Positions 15,707 to 24,150 of a DNA stretch of 35,346 bases are shown in pieces. Position numbers and translations under genes: made by a program. The notes beneath the pieces are model-generated. The model worked only from the letters and a program-made list of their open reading frames with translations. It had not been told where the DNA came from and made no database searches. This stretch comes from Woeseiaceae bacterium (lineage in GTDB: Bacteria; Pseudomonadota; Gammaproteobacteria; Steroidobacterales; Woeseiaceae), in the NCBI GenBank assembly GCA_028289545.1, contig JANQPG010000025.1, positions 1-35,346 of the forward strand, given 5' to 3'. The stretch's first letter is position 1, and each line of letters starts with the position of its first letter.

Positions 15707-16678
15707 TTGACTAATCTCGACAAAGAAGCGCTGCTCGGCGCCTATCGGCGGATGAAAACCATCCGCGAGTTCGAAGAGCGGCTACACCTCGAAATACAGC
15801 AGGGACAGATCGCCGGTTTTACTCACCTGTACTCCGGGCAGGAAGCTGTTGCGGTCGGCGTGTGCGATCACCTGAGCGATGACGACCTCATTGCAAGCAC
15901 ACATCGTGGCCACGGCCACTGCATCGCGAAGGGCTGCGACGTCATCGGCATGATGAAAGAGATCTACGGTCGGGCGGACGGCTTGTGTAACGGCAAGGGC
16001 GGCTCCATGCACATTGCCGATTTCGACAAAGGCATGCTCGGCGCCAACGCCATCGTGGGCGGCGGCCCGCCGCTTGCGACGGGCGCGGCCATTGCGACGC
16101 GCAACGCGGGCAAGGGACACATTACGGTATCGTTTGGTGGCGACGGCAGCTGCAACCAGGGCACGGTGTTCGAGGCGATGAACCTGGCGGTTGTGCTCAA
16201 GTTGCCGACGATCTTCGTGTTCGAAGACAACGGCTACAGCGAACACACCGGCGTCTCGTACGCGGTCGGCAGCAAGGACATCGCGAGTCGCTGCCGCGGT
16301 TTTGGTATGCCGGCCGCAAAAGTCAACGGCGACGACTATTTCGACGTTTACGACGCCATGGGCGAAGCGGTTGTCCGCGCGCGATCCGGTCAGGGCCCCA
16401 GCGCTCTGGAATGCACGACAACGCGCTTCTTCGGTCATTTCGAAGGCGACCCGCAGCGCTACCGCGCCAAAGGGGAGGTGGAAGAACACCGCGAAAACCG
16501 CGACTGCCTGAAGATTTTTGCGGCTCGCGTCGTCCGCGAGGGAACACTGTCGGCTGACGAGCTTGCCGCCGTCGATGCCGAGGTGCTCGCCCTGATCGAT
16601 CGGGCGGTTGGCGAGGCGCAGGCAGCGCCTCCGCCGTCGATCGACGAACTGACCACCGACGTGTACTCGAGCTACTAG
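15707..16678 (+). CDS. Thiamine-diphosphate dehydrogenase E1 alpha, acetoin/2-oxoacid type
   Basis: 323 residues from a TTG at 15707, preceded by GAGGAAAAG at ribosome-site distance; no ATG fits. ThDP motif GDG (145-147) to N175 (VFEDNGY). The STHRGHGH and KGGSMHIAD segments are typical of AcoA/PdhA. With the next two genes it forms a complex that decarboxylates a 2-oxo acid or cleaves an acyloin/diketone, transferring the acyl group to lipoate and then CoA. The acetoin type is favoured over pyruvate dehydrogenase by the split alpha/beta form and the E1beta N-terminus. Confidence 0.9.
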   Translation: MTNLDKEALLGAYRRMKTIREFEERLHLEIQQGQIAGFTHLYSGQEAVAVGVCDHLSDDDLIASTHRGHGHCIAKGCDVIGMMKEIYGRADGLCNGKGGSMHIADFDKGMLGANAIVGGGPPLATGAAIATRNAGKGHITVSFGGDGSCNQGTVFEAMNLAVVLKLPTIFVFEDNGYSEHTGVSYAVGSKDIASRCRGFGMPAAKVNGDDYFDVYDAMGEAVVRARSGQGPSALECTTTRFFGHFEGDPQRYRAKGEVEEHRENRDCLKIFAARVVREGTLSADELAAVDAEVLALIDRAVGEAQAAPPPSIDELTTDVYSSY

Positions 16679-16681
16679 ACC

Positions 16682-17692
16682 ATGACAGAAACGACATTTC
16701 GGCAGGCGCTCAACGATGCCTTGTTCGAGGAAATGCGCCGCGATGACCGCGTCATCATCCTGGGTGAAGACGTCTCCGGCGGGGCCGGGGGCAGCTCGGG
16801 TGAACGCGATGCGTCCGGCGGCATTTTTGGCGTCAGCAAGGGACTGATCTTCGAGTTCGGCGAAGATCGCGTGATCGATACGCCGATTTCCGAATCCGCC
16901 ATCATCGGTGCCGGGGCGGGCGCTGCGCTGGCGGGCCTGCGGCCGATATCCGAAATCATGTTCGCCGACTTCGTGGGCGTCTGCATGGACCAGATCTACA
17001 ACCAGGCCGCCAAGTTTCGCTACATGTTCGGCGGCAAGGCGAGCTGCCCGCTTGTGATCCGCACGGCCATGGGCGCCGGTATGAACATGGGGGCGCAGCA
17101 CTCGCAGACGATCTACCCGATACTGACGGGTGTCCCGGGGCTGAAGATTGTCGTGCCGTCCAACGCGGCTGACGCCAAAGGGCTGCTCAAGACGGCGATT
17201 CGCGACGACGACCCAGTCGTGTTCTTCGAACACAAGGCACTCTACAACCGCAAGGCCGAGGTCCCTGAAGGTGAACACCTCGTGCCGTTCGGCGAGGCGG
17301 CCATGCCGCGCGAAGGCGACGATTGCACGGTGATTGCGATCGGCCGCATGGTCGTCTTTGCGGAGAAAGCGATTGACGGCCTCAGCGAGAGCGGGATCAG
17401 TTGTGACCTGATCGATCCGCGCACGCTGTCGCCGCTCGACACGGAAACCATTTTCGAAAGCCTTGAACACACGGGGCGCCTCGTCATTGTCGACGAGTCG
17501 CCGCCTCGCTGCAGCGCGGCTTCCGACATTGCCGGTATTGTGGCATCCGAGGCATTCGGTTCGCTCAGGGCGCCGATCAAACTCGTGACCGCGCCGCATG
17601 CGCCCGTGCCGTTTGCGCGCGAACTCGAACGCGCCTACATGCCCGGTCCGGGCGATATTGCGGCGGCCATAGAGGAGGTAGTTCGTGGCTGA
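16682..17692 (+). CDS. Thiamine-diphosphate dehydrogenase E1 beta, acetoin type
   Basis: 336 residues, beginning 3 nt after the E1alpha stop. ILGEDVSGGAGG followed by GERDASGGIFGVSKGL resembles acetoin dehydrogenase beta (AcoB). DTPISESAIIGAGAGAALAG and DQIYNQAAKFRYMFGGKA form the ThDP/E1alpha interface, and AQHSQTIYPILTGVPGLK is the usual conserved block. Overlaps the E2 gene by 8 nt. The pairing with an oxygenase suggests its substrate arises from oxygenolytic breakdown rather than acetoin. Confidence 0.92.
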   Translation: MTETTFRQALNDALFEEMRRDDRVIILGEDVSGGAGGSSGERDASGGIFGVSKGLIFEFGEDRVIDTPISESAIIGAGAGAALAGLRPISEIMFADFVGVCMDQIYNQAAKFRYMFGGKASCPLVIRTAMGAGMNMGAQHSQTIYPILTGVPGLKIVVPSNAADAKGLLKTAIRDDDPVVFFEHKALYNRKAEVPEGEHLVPFGEAAMPREGDDCTVIAIGRMVVFAEKAIDGLSESGISCDLIDPRTLSPLDTETIFESLEHTGRLVIVDESPPRCSAASDIAGIVASEAFGSLRAPIKLVTAPHAPVPFARELERAYMPGPGDIAAAIEEVVRG

Positions 17693-18893
17693 TCCGCTGT
17701 ACCCGCTAACGGTCCCCAAATGGGGCATCGAGATGCAGGAGGGGACGATTACGGGCTGGCAGGTTCCCGCCGGCGCGAAGGTCAGTAAAGGTGACGAGTT
17801 GATCGACATCGAGACCGACAAGATCGTCAATACGCTGGAGGCGCCTGTTTCGGGAGTTGTCTGCAAACAGGTTGCGGGTGAAGGCGACACGCTCAAGGTG
17901 GGCGAGCTGTTGGGAGTGATTGCGACCGCGGACGTCAGCGATGCGGAGATCGACGCGTTTATCGCGAACTTTGAGCCAGCAGACGCGAGCTTCGGCATCG
18001 ACGACGACGCAGGCAGTGACGAACCGAAAACGGCCGTAGCCGCCGCAGAAGACAAACCCGCGGAGCAAACACCGGCATCGCCCCGGGCCGCCGAGCCCCC
18101 CGCTGCGGGTGGCGCCGTGAGGGTGAGTCCGGTTGCGCGCCGGCTCGCGAAACAGCTTGGTGTCGATCTGAGCACGGTTTCGGGCACGGGCCGCAACGGC
18201 AGGATTTCGCGGGAAGACGTCGAGCGGGCGGCAGCCGGAAACGCACCCGCCGCGCCGGCAGCGGTGCCGCTGACGAGCCGCCGGCAGAGCATTGCGCGCC
18301 GGCTCGTGGCCGCCAAGCAGGATGTTCCGCACTACTACCTGACACGCTCCGTCGACATGAGCGCCGCGTTGGCGGCGAAGTCGGGCGACGTTGCCGTGAA
18401 TGCGTTGATCATGCAGGCGGTCGGCCGTGCGCTGCTCGCACACCCGCTACTGAACAGTCACTACACCGACGACGGCGTCGTCAGCCGCTCGAGTGTCGAT
18501 ATCAACATGGCCGTCGACACGGAACAGGGGCTCGTTGCTCCACTGCTACGCGGCATCGAGTCGATGGATGCCGCCGAGCTGACGGCTGCGTCGCGACAGC
18601 TCGCGGAGCGAGCGCGGAACAATTCGCTGGCTGCAGACGATCTCGAGCCCGGCGGTTTTACGGTATCCAACCTGGGCGTACTCGGTATCACGGCGTTTAC
18701 GGCCATTATTACGCCGCCGCAGACCGGCATTCTGGCCGTCGGGGCCGTGACGGAAACCCCTGTCGCCGGCGCAGGCGGCGTTGTTACCAAACCGATGATG
18801 GCAGTCACGTTGTCGGCTGATCATCGCGTTGTCGACGGTGCGGATGCTGCGCGTTTTCTCGCGGCGCTGGCGCAGGAAATCGACAAGCTCTAG
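17685..18893 (+). CDS. Dihydrolipoamide acyltransferase E2
   Basis: 402 residues from a GTG at 17685. One N-terminal lipoyl domain (1-80) with the lipoylated Lys46 in DIETDKIVNT, an Ala/Pro-rich linker, a peripheral-subunit-binding domain at about 143-180 (VSPVARRLAKQLGV), and a catalytic domain ending with H380 and D384 in DHRVVDG. The acyl group is handed to CoA. No E3 dihydrolipoamide dehydrogenase is encoded in the window, so the complex probably borrows the housekeeping one. Overlap with E1beta indicates coupled translation. Confidence 0.93.
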   Translation: MADPLYPLTVPKWGIEMQEGTITGWQVPAGAKVSKGDELIDIETDKIVNTLEAPVSGVVCKQVAGEGDTLKVGELLGVIATADVSDAEIDAFIANFEPADASFGIDDDAGSDEPKTAVAAAEDKPAEQTPASPRAAEPPAAGGAVRVSPVARRLAKQLGVDLSTVSGTGRNGRISREDVERAAAGNAPAAPAAVPLTSRRQSIARRLVAAKQDVPHYYLTRSVDMSAALAAKSGDVAVNALIMQAVGRALLAHPLLNSHYTDDGVVSRSSVDINMAVDTEQGLVAPLLRGIESMDAAELTAASRQLAERARNNSLAADDLEPGGFTVSNLGVLGITAFTAIITPPQTGILAVGAVTETPVAGAGGVVTKPMMAVTLSADHRVVDGADAARFLAALAQEIDKL

Positions 18894-18918
18894 CTTGCTC
18901 AACCCCCGGGGAACAGCC

Positions 18919-20751
18919 ATGCGCGTTTTTATCCTTCTTTCCGCCCTGTGCATGAGTTCGATCGCCGCGGCGGAATACGGCGTGGGCGAACGTGTCTACG
19001 GCGAACACTGCGCGCAGTGCCACGAAGGCGGCGTCGCCAAGGCGCCGCACAAGATGTTCCTCGAGATGATGGCGCCGGACGCCATCCACGCATCTCTGGT
19101 CAGCGGCATCATGCAGGCGCAGGCGTCGGCACTGAGCGACGACGAACGCATTGCGGTCGCGGAATACCTTGCCAAGACTCGCCTCGACGCGTACGAGTCG
19201 CCTTCCTTGCCGCCGGCGTGCTCGGCCGAGGAGGCCGAGTTCGATTATGCGAAGCCGCCGACAAAGCCGGGCTGGGGATTTGGGCTCGACAACAACCGCT
19301 ACGTCGATGCAAACACCGCTGGGCTGGACGCCGCGGCCGTGGAGACGCTGGAACTCAAATGGGCCCTGGCCTTTCCCAACGCGCTGCGAGCGCGTTCGCA
19401 GGCCGGGCTGGGTGGCGGCGGTCTGTACGTCGGCAGCCAGGACGGAACGGTTTATGCGCTGAACGCCAAGACGGGCTGCCTGCGCTGGACGTTCCGCGCG
19501 AGCGCCGAGGTGCGAACGGCAATTGCCGTGTCACCCTGGCGCGCAGGTGACGAGAAGGCCGAGCCGACGCTGTACTTCGGCGACCTGCTTGCACGCGCTT
19601 ATGCGGTCGACGCCGTCACGGGCGAGCTCAAGTGGAGCGTCAAGGTCGATGATCATCCGAACGCCACCATTACGGGTTCGCCCGTGCTTGCCGGCGATCG
19701 CGTGCTCGTGCCGATTTCGTCACTCGAGGTGACGTCGGCCGCCGATCCTCAGTACCCGTGCTGCACGTTCCGGGGAGCCGTAATGGCCATTGACGCCGGG
19801 ACCGGAGAAATACTCTGGAAGCAGCATACGATCGACGAAGCGCCCGAGAAGGTGGGCGAAACGGTCGTGGGTACGGACATACTGGCACCGTCGGGCGCGC
19901 CGATCTGGAACACACCCAGCGTCGATCTCGACGCCGGCCTGCTGTTCGTCGGCACCGGCGAAAACTACTCGAGCCCGGCGGAGGGCAACAGCGACGCGAT
20001 TATCGCCATGGATCTCGAGACGGGCGCGAAGCAGTGGGTCTGGCAGGCAACGGCGGGTGATGCGTGGAACGTCGCCTGCATGATGCCGGATGCGCGCTAC
20101 AACTGCCCCGAGGAAGACGGCCCGGACTTCGATTTTGGCGCCAGCACCATGCTCGTGGACACCGAACACGGCCGCGTGCTGATTGCCGGGCAGAAGTCGG
20201 GAGAGGCGTTTGGCCTGGACCCTGCCACCGGCGAGCTGTTGTGGCGGAATCGTCTGGGTCGCGGCGGCATCCAGGCCGGTATCCATTTTGGTATGGCGGC
20301 GCGCGACGGCGTGGCCTTTATCCCGATCTCGGATTTCGACGACGGCCAGGCACACGAGCTGCCCGCGCGTCCTGGGGTATTTGCGCTCGATGCGGCGACG
20401 GGCGACGTGTTATGGCACTACCCACATTCGGATCTGTGTGGCGATCGCGAGTTTTGTGACCCTGGCGTATCCGCACCGGCGAGCGTCACGGACGCCGCCG
20501 TCTTCGCGGGCGGCATGGACGGTATTCTCAGGGCCTACGATCCCACGGACGGTTCGGTGTTATGGAAATTCGACACCAGTGATGCCTTTGCGGCCCTGAA
20601 TGGCCGAAAGGCGCAGGGCGGCTCGATCGGCGGCAGTTCGGGCCCCGTCATTTACGACGGCATGCTCTATCAGACGTCAGGCTACGGCATCTATTTTCAT
20701 ATGCCAGGCAATGCCTTACTGGCGTTTGGGCCGGCCGATCCGAAAGACTGA
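18919..20751 (+). CDS. PQQ-dependent alcohol dehydrogenase with N-terminal cytochrome c (PVA-dehydrogenase-like)
   Basis: 610 residues. The start at 18919 gives a clean signal peptide (MRVFILLSALCMSSIAAAEYG); an upstream in-frame ATG at 18829 lies inside the E2 gene. A cytochrome c domain follows with CAQCH at 31-35, then a PQQ beta-propeller with repeated W-motifs such as GTVYALNAKTGCLRW and GEILWKQH, and vicinal C281-C282 (PCCTFRG). Cytochrome ahead of propeller is the arrangement of polyvinyl-alcohol dehydrogenase, opposite to type II quinohaemoprotein ADHs. It should oxidise a secondary alcohol in the periplasm and pass electrons to the respiratory chain. Last gene of the operon from 12875, 25 nt after E2. 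Confidence 0.9.
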   Translation: MRVFILLSALCMSSIAAAEYGVGERVYGEHCAQCHEGGVAKAPHKMFLEMMAPDAIHASLVSGIMQAQASALSDDERIAVAEYLAKTRLDAYESPSLPPACSAEEAEFDYAKPPTKPGWGFGLDNNRYVDANTAGLDAAAVETLELKWALAFPNALRARSQAGLGGGGLYVGSQDGTVYALNAKTGCLRWTFRASAEVRTAIAVSPWRAGDEKAEPTLYFGDLLARAYAVDAVTGELKWSVKVDDHPNATITGSPVLAGDRVLVPISSLEVTSAADPQYPCCTFRGAVMAIDAGTGEILWKQHTIDEAPEKVGETVVGTDILAPSGAPIWNTPSVDLDAGLLFVGTGENYSSPAEGNSDAIIAMDLETGAKQWVWQATAGDAWNVACMMPDARYNCPEEDGPDFDFGASTMLVDTEHGRVLIAGQKSGEAFGLDPATGELLWRNRLGRGGIQAGIHFGMAARDGVAFIPISDFDDGQAHELPARPGVFALDAATGDVLWHYPHSDLCGDREFCDPGVSAPASVTDAAVFAGGMDGILRAYDPTDGSVLWKFDTSDAFAALNGRKAQGGSIGGSSGPVIYDGMLYQTSGYGIYFHMPGNALLAFGPADPKD

Positions 20752-20754
20752 TCC

Positions 20755-20777
20755 GCTCCGCCGAGGGTATCCGGAGC
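20755..20777 (+). terminator. Weak hairpin after the dehydrogenase operon
   Basis: GCTCCG (20755-20760) pairs with CGGAGC (20772-20777) across an 11-nt loop. No T tract follows on the plus strand, so termination here is uncertain. Confidence 0.25.
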
Positions 20778-20789
20778 ACATTGTAAAAA

Positions 20790-20811
20790 AAACAGGCTTG
20801 CTTGACTTTTT
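20790..20811 (+). promoter_or_regulatory. Possible operator variant upstream of the TonB receptor
   Basis: AAACAGGC (20790-20797) and GACTTTTT (20804-20811) resemble the two operator half-sites but are spaced by 6 bp, like the repeat at 11559-11580. A/T tracts flank it. TTGACT at 20802-20807 could serve as a -35 element, but no convincing -10 follows at the right distance. Confidence 0.35.
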
Positions 20812-20871
20812 TCTATGAATGGCGGAGCATTCCTGTGTACTCATCAATCGTCAGCGTAGGAGGGGGGTTCC

Positions 20872-23250
20872 ATGCGCATACGCAGTTTTGCTGGTCTGGT
20901 TAGCGGTGCAACGGTGAGCGGTTTCACGTTGCTCGTCGCCGGCGGTCTTACGATGTTGACGCCAGGGCTTGCCAGCGCCCAGCTCGAAGAAATTGTCGTG
21001 ACGGCCAGCCGTCGCGGTGAAACGGACCTTCAGACTACGCCTGTCGCGATCTCCGTGGTTGGTGAAGAGGAATTCGGCAAACTGTTCGCTTTCGACATCG
21101 GCGAAATATCGCAGTTTGTGCCCAACTTCTCGGCGGCAACCGTCACCGGCTTTAACGCCGCGTCGTTCGCTATGCGCGGTGCCGGCGAGACCGACATCAT
21201 CGTGTATTTCGATCCCAAGGTCGGGGTTCTGATCGACGACTTCGTCGTGCCGCACGTGCAGACCCAGCTCCTCGAGCCCTTCGATATCGAATCCATCGAA
21301 GTGCTGCGCGGGCCGCAGGGTACGCTGTTCGGTAAAAACACGACGGCCGGTGCGGTCATTGTGCGGACGAAGCGACCGAACCTCGACGAGGCCGGACTGG
21401 ACGTGAGCCTGCAGTACGGTTCGTTCAACCAGTCGATTGCGCGCGTGGCGTTCGACGTACCGTTTGCCGAGAACTGGGGTTTTCGGTTCGCGGGGCTCTA
21501 TCAGCAAAGTGACGGTTACTACAAGAACGGCAAGGTCGACAATCCCATACTGGCGACCGGCGAAGTGGCCGGCGACGGCCGGGACCTGGGCGGTAAAGAC
21601 GTCTTTTCGGCGCGCGCCAAGCTGCTCTGGGAGCCGAGTGCCGATTTCTCGCTGCTGGGGCAAATCGAGTACATACGCGACAGCAGCGATCCGACGCCGG
21701 TTATCAACGACACGCTGAACGTCGCCGGCGGTCAGTTTGCACCTGCGTTTGGCTTCCCTGGTGTCGATAGCGGCGACCCGCTCGACCAGGCAGGCATTCA
21801 CCAGAGCACAATTGTCGGGCTCGACGGCGATCAGCGCGTCGATGTCGACGGTATCTATCTGAATGCCGAGTGGCAGGTGAACGACAATCATCGTCTGTAC
21901 GCCAACCTGGGACGACGCGAGCAGGAATCGCGCTTGCCGAACGAATACCTCGGCACGCCGTTCAACAGCTTCTTCGCCGCTACCCGCGACGATGACCGCG
22001 AAACGACGCAGTTCGAGGTACGCCTTGCGTCCGAGAACGACGGTCCGTGGAACTATGTCTTCGGCGGTTTCTACCAGCAAAACGACGCCGCGTTCTGCGT
22101 ACTGCAGCAGCTCGGTCTGACCGAGTTCTTTGGCACCGCGGTCCCGGGCGTTCTCGACAACGACAACCCGCTGTTGCTCTGTAACCGTCAGGATGCCGAA
22201 GCCGCGGCCGTGTTCGCCGACTTCACCTACCTTGTTAACGACCGGCTGACACTGTCGTTTGGCGGTCGCTACACCGACGAAACTAAGGACTACATTACGC
22301 GCGAGGGTACGCCGACGGTGGTGCTGTTCCCGAACGGTTTCAACAACCCGCTTGACGGTCAGGACTTTGCGGGTTTGCCCGGTCGGGTCGAAACCGATTC
22401 GCAGTCCTGGGAAGAGCCGACCTGGCGCTTCACGGCTTCTTACGGCTTCACGGACGACGTGTTCGGTTACTTCACGTACACGCGCGGCTTCAAGTCGGGC
22501 GGCTACAACGATCAGGCCGGTTCCGGCGGTTTCGACGTGTTCCCCGTCGCCGCTTACGATCCCGAATTCGCAAACAGCTATGAGATCGGCATCAAGTCGA
22601 CGTTTGCGGATGATCGTGTGCGCCTGAACGCAACCTACTTCTTCGTCAACTACGAAGACTTTCAGCGCAGCACGGTCGTATCCATCCCGGGCACGGCGCT
22701 GCAGGAAACCCGCACGTTCAACGCGGCGGACGTCGACGCTTCGGGTCTCGAAGCGGAACTCACCTGGCTCGTTTCGGACGCGTTTATCCTGCGTGCGCAT
22801 CTCGGCACGATCGACGCGGAATACAACGAGTTTCTGCTCGACAGGGACGGCGATCCCGCCACGGCGCCGACCGACTTCTCCGGACGCGACGTTACGCGCG
22901 CGCCGGACTTCAACGCTGGTGTCGACGCCACTTACACCATGGATCTCTCCGGCGGATCGTCGCTGCGCTTCAACCTGAACTACAAGCACGAGGCGGAGAA
23001 CACCTACTACTACGCAGACGACCTCAGCCCAGAGTTCGACACGGTGCTCGAGCAGCGTGATCTCCTGAACGCCAACGTTGCCTGGAACAGCGCCGACGGC
23101 ACCTGGCGTGTGGCTGCGTTCGGCAAGAACCTGACCGACGACCGCTACAAGACGGCGTCGCAGTCGGTGGGTGTGCTCTGGACCTTCTCGAACTACGGTC
23201 CGCCGCGCTCCTACGGTGTCGAGGTGGGTTATCGCTTCGGCGGCAACTAG
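20872..23250 (+). CDS. TonB-dependent outer-membrane receptor
   Basis: 792 residues with a long signal peptide ending near LASAQ, a TonB-box region LEEIVVTASRRGETDLQTTPVAIS, a plug domain (EVLRGPQGTLFGKNTTAGAV is its hallmark), and a 22-strand barrel ending in YGVEVGYRFGGN. AGGAGGGGGG before the ATG is a very strong ribosome site. This class imports siderophores, vitamins or organic substrates. Its place after the catabolic operon, with an operator-like element upstream, suggests it takes up the pathway substrate. It has no FecR-type signalling extension. Confidence 0.94.
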   Translation: MRIRSFAGLVSGATVSGFTLLVAGGLTMLTPGLASAQLEEIVVTASRRGETDLQTTPVAISVVGEEEFGKLFAFDIGEISQFVPNFSAATVTGFNAASFAMRGAGETDIIVYFDPKVGVLIDDFVVPHVQTQLLEPFDIESIEVLRGPQGTLFGKNTTAGAVIVRTKRPNLDEAGLDVSLQYGSFNQSIARVAFDVPFAENWGFRFAGLYQQSDGYYKNGKVDNPILATGEVAGDGRDLGGKDVFSARAKLLWEPSADFSLLGQIEYIRDSSDPTPVINDTLNVAGGQFAPAFGFPGVDSGDPLDQAGIHQSTIVGLDGDQRVDVDGIYLNAEWQVNDNHRLYANLGRREQESRLPNEYLGTPFNSFFAATRDDDRETTQFEVRLASENDGPWNYVFGGFYQQNDAAFCVLQQLGLTEFFGTAVPGVLDNDNPLLLCNRQDAEAAAVFADFTYLVNDRLTLSFGGRYTDETKDYITREGTPTVVLFPNGFNNPLDGQDFAGLPGRVETDSQSWEEPTWRFTASYGFTDDVFGYFTYTRGFKSGGYNDQAGSGGFDVFPVAAYDPEFANSYEIGIKSTFADDRVRLNATYFFVNYEDFQRSTVVSIPGTALQETRTFNAADVDASGLEAELTWLVSDAFILRAHLGTIDAEYNEFLLDRDGDPATAPTDFSGRDVTRAPDFNAGVDATYTMDLSGGSSLRFNLNYKHEAENTYYYADDLSPEFDTVLEQRDLLNANVAWNSADGTWRVAAFGKNLTDDRYKTASQSVGVLWTFSNYGPPRSYGVEVGYRFGGN

Positions 23251-23262
23251 GTCCGGCCCGGT

Positions 23263-23289
23263 CCGGCGCGGGCGACAATCTCGCGCCGG
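23263..23289 (+). terminator. GC-rich hairpin after the TonB receptor gene
   Basis: CCGGCGCG (23263-23270) pairs perfectly with CGCGCCGG (23282-23289) across an 11-nt loop. Only a short weak T run follows (GGGTTTGAC). It separates the receptor from the SDR at 23319 and may terminate or attenuate. Confidence 0.4.
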
Positions 23290-23318
23290 CAGGGTTTGAC
23301 GACAGGCTCTCTCTCCCT

Positions 23319-24062
23319 GTGTCAAAACTCGACGGCAAACGCGCCATCGTGACCGGTGCCGGCAACGGCATCGGTCTCGCCGTTTCCAGGGCTTTTGCCG
23401 AGCAGGGCGCGGATGTATTGGCCGTCGACCTGGACGAGGACGATCTGCAAGCGGCGTTTGCTGAAGCAGATCGTGTGTCGACGCTCGTCGCCGACGTCTC
23501 GGCTGACGACGCCCCCGCCACTATTGTCGATGCAGCCGCTGCGCAACTTGGCGGCGTCGACATTCTCGTCAACAACGCCGGTATTGTGATTGCGGGTGCG
23601 TTCGAAACGCTGACCGACGAGCAGTTCGACACGATCATGGGCGTCAACGTGCGCGCCATGTTCCGTATTTCGCGTGCGGCCGTGCCGCATCTGAAGGAGC
23701 GTGGTCGCGGTCGCATCATCAATCTCGGTTCGATCATGTCGGACCTTGCGGGGCCGGAGCTGTCCATCTACGGGACGTCGAAACACGCCGTGGCCGGTCT
23801 CACCAAAGGCATGGCCGTCGACCTGGGCCGGTACGGCATCACCGTCAACTACCTGCAACCGGGCTCCATCGTCACGAAGATGTCCGAGCCTTTTATGGAC
23901 GACCCGGAGTTCAAGGCGTACTGGGAATCGAAGGCGCCGATCGGCCGACTCGGCCAGCCTGACGAGGTGGCTGCCGCTGCCGTGTTTCTCGCCAGCGAAG
24001 AAGCGCAGTTCGTCTCGGGTGTTGGCCTCAATGTGGACGGCGGGGCTATCGTTCAATTCTGA
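23319..24062 (+). CDS. SDR-family oxidoreductase
   Basis: 247 residues from a GTG at 23319; no good ribosome site is visible, but the start fits the family (MSKLDGKRAIVTG). TGAGNGIG (12-19), Asp after strand two (VDLDE, favouring NAD), NNAG (85-88), S138, Y151 and K155 (YGTSK). Probably a 3-oxoacyl- or secondary-alcohol dehydrogenase. It lies 68 nt after the TonB receptor gene. Its 3' end is followed by a diverged 50-bp duplicate of itself (24065-24114). Confidence 0.9.
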   Translation: MSKLDGKRAIVTGAGNGIGLAVSRAFAEQGADVLAVDLDEDDLQAAFAEADRVSTLVADVSADDAPATIVDAAAAQLGGVDILVNNAGIVIAGAFETLTDEQFDTIMGVNVRAMFRISRAAVPHLKERGRGRIINLGSIMSDLAGPELSIYGTSKHAVAGLTKGMAVDLGRYGITVNYLQPGSIVTKMSEPFMDDPEFKAYWESKAPIGRLGQPDEVAAAAVFLASEEAQFVSGVGLNVDGGAIVQF

Positions 24063-24114
24063 TACCGCTTGTCGGTCTCAATGTTGACGGCAGCGCCATC
24101 GTTCAGTTTTGATA
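24015..24114 (+). repeat. Tandem 50-bp repeat: SDR 3' end plus relic of a paralogue's 3' end
   Basis: Bases 24024-24062 encode the SDR end GLNVDGGAIVQF and stop; 24074-24112 encode GLNVDGSAIVQF and stop, offset by 50 bp. Of six codon differences, five are synonymous (GGC/GGT, GTG/GTT, GCT/GCC, CAA/CAG, TTC/TTT) and one replaces Gly with Ser. That pattern means the second copy diverged while coding for protein, so it looks like the surviving tail of a deleted paralogous SDR. Confidence 0.85.
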
Positions 24115-24150
24115 TCGTCTTTGGTCCAGACTGACAGGATTGCGCTCGCA

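Noticed and set aside
15782..18316. 844-codon open frame on the minus strand
   Set aside because: It is antisense to three well-recognised genes (E1alpha, E1beta, E2), has low-complexity Arg/Ala-rich composition and no recognisable domain; a GC-rich shadow.
20851..23325. 824-codon open frame on the minus strand
   Set aside because: Antisense to the TonB receptor, whose motifs are clear; composition is typical of a shadow frame.
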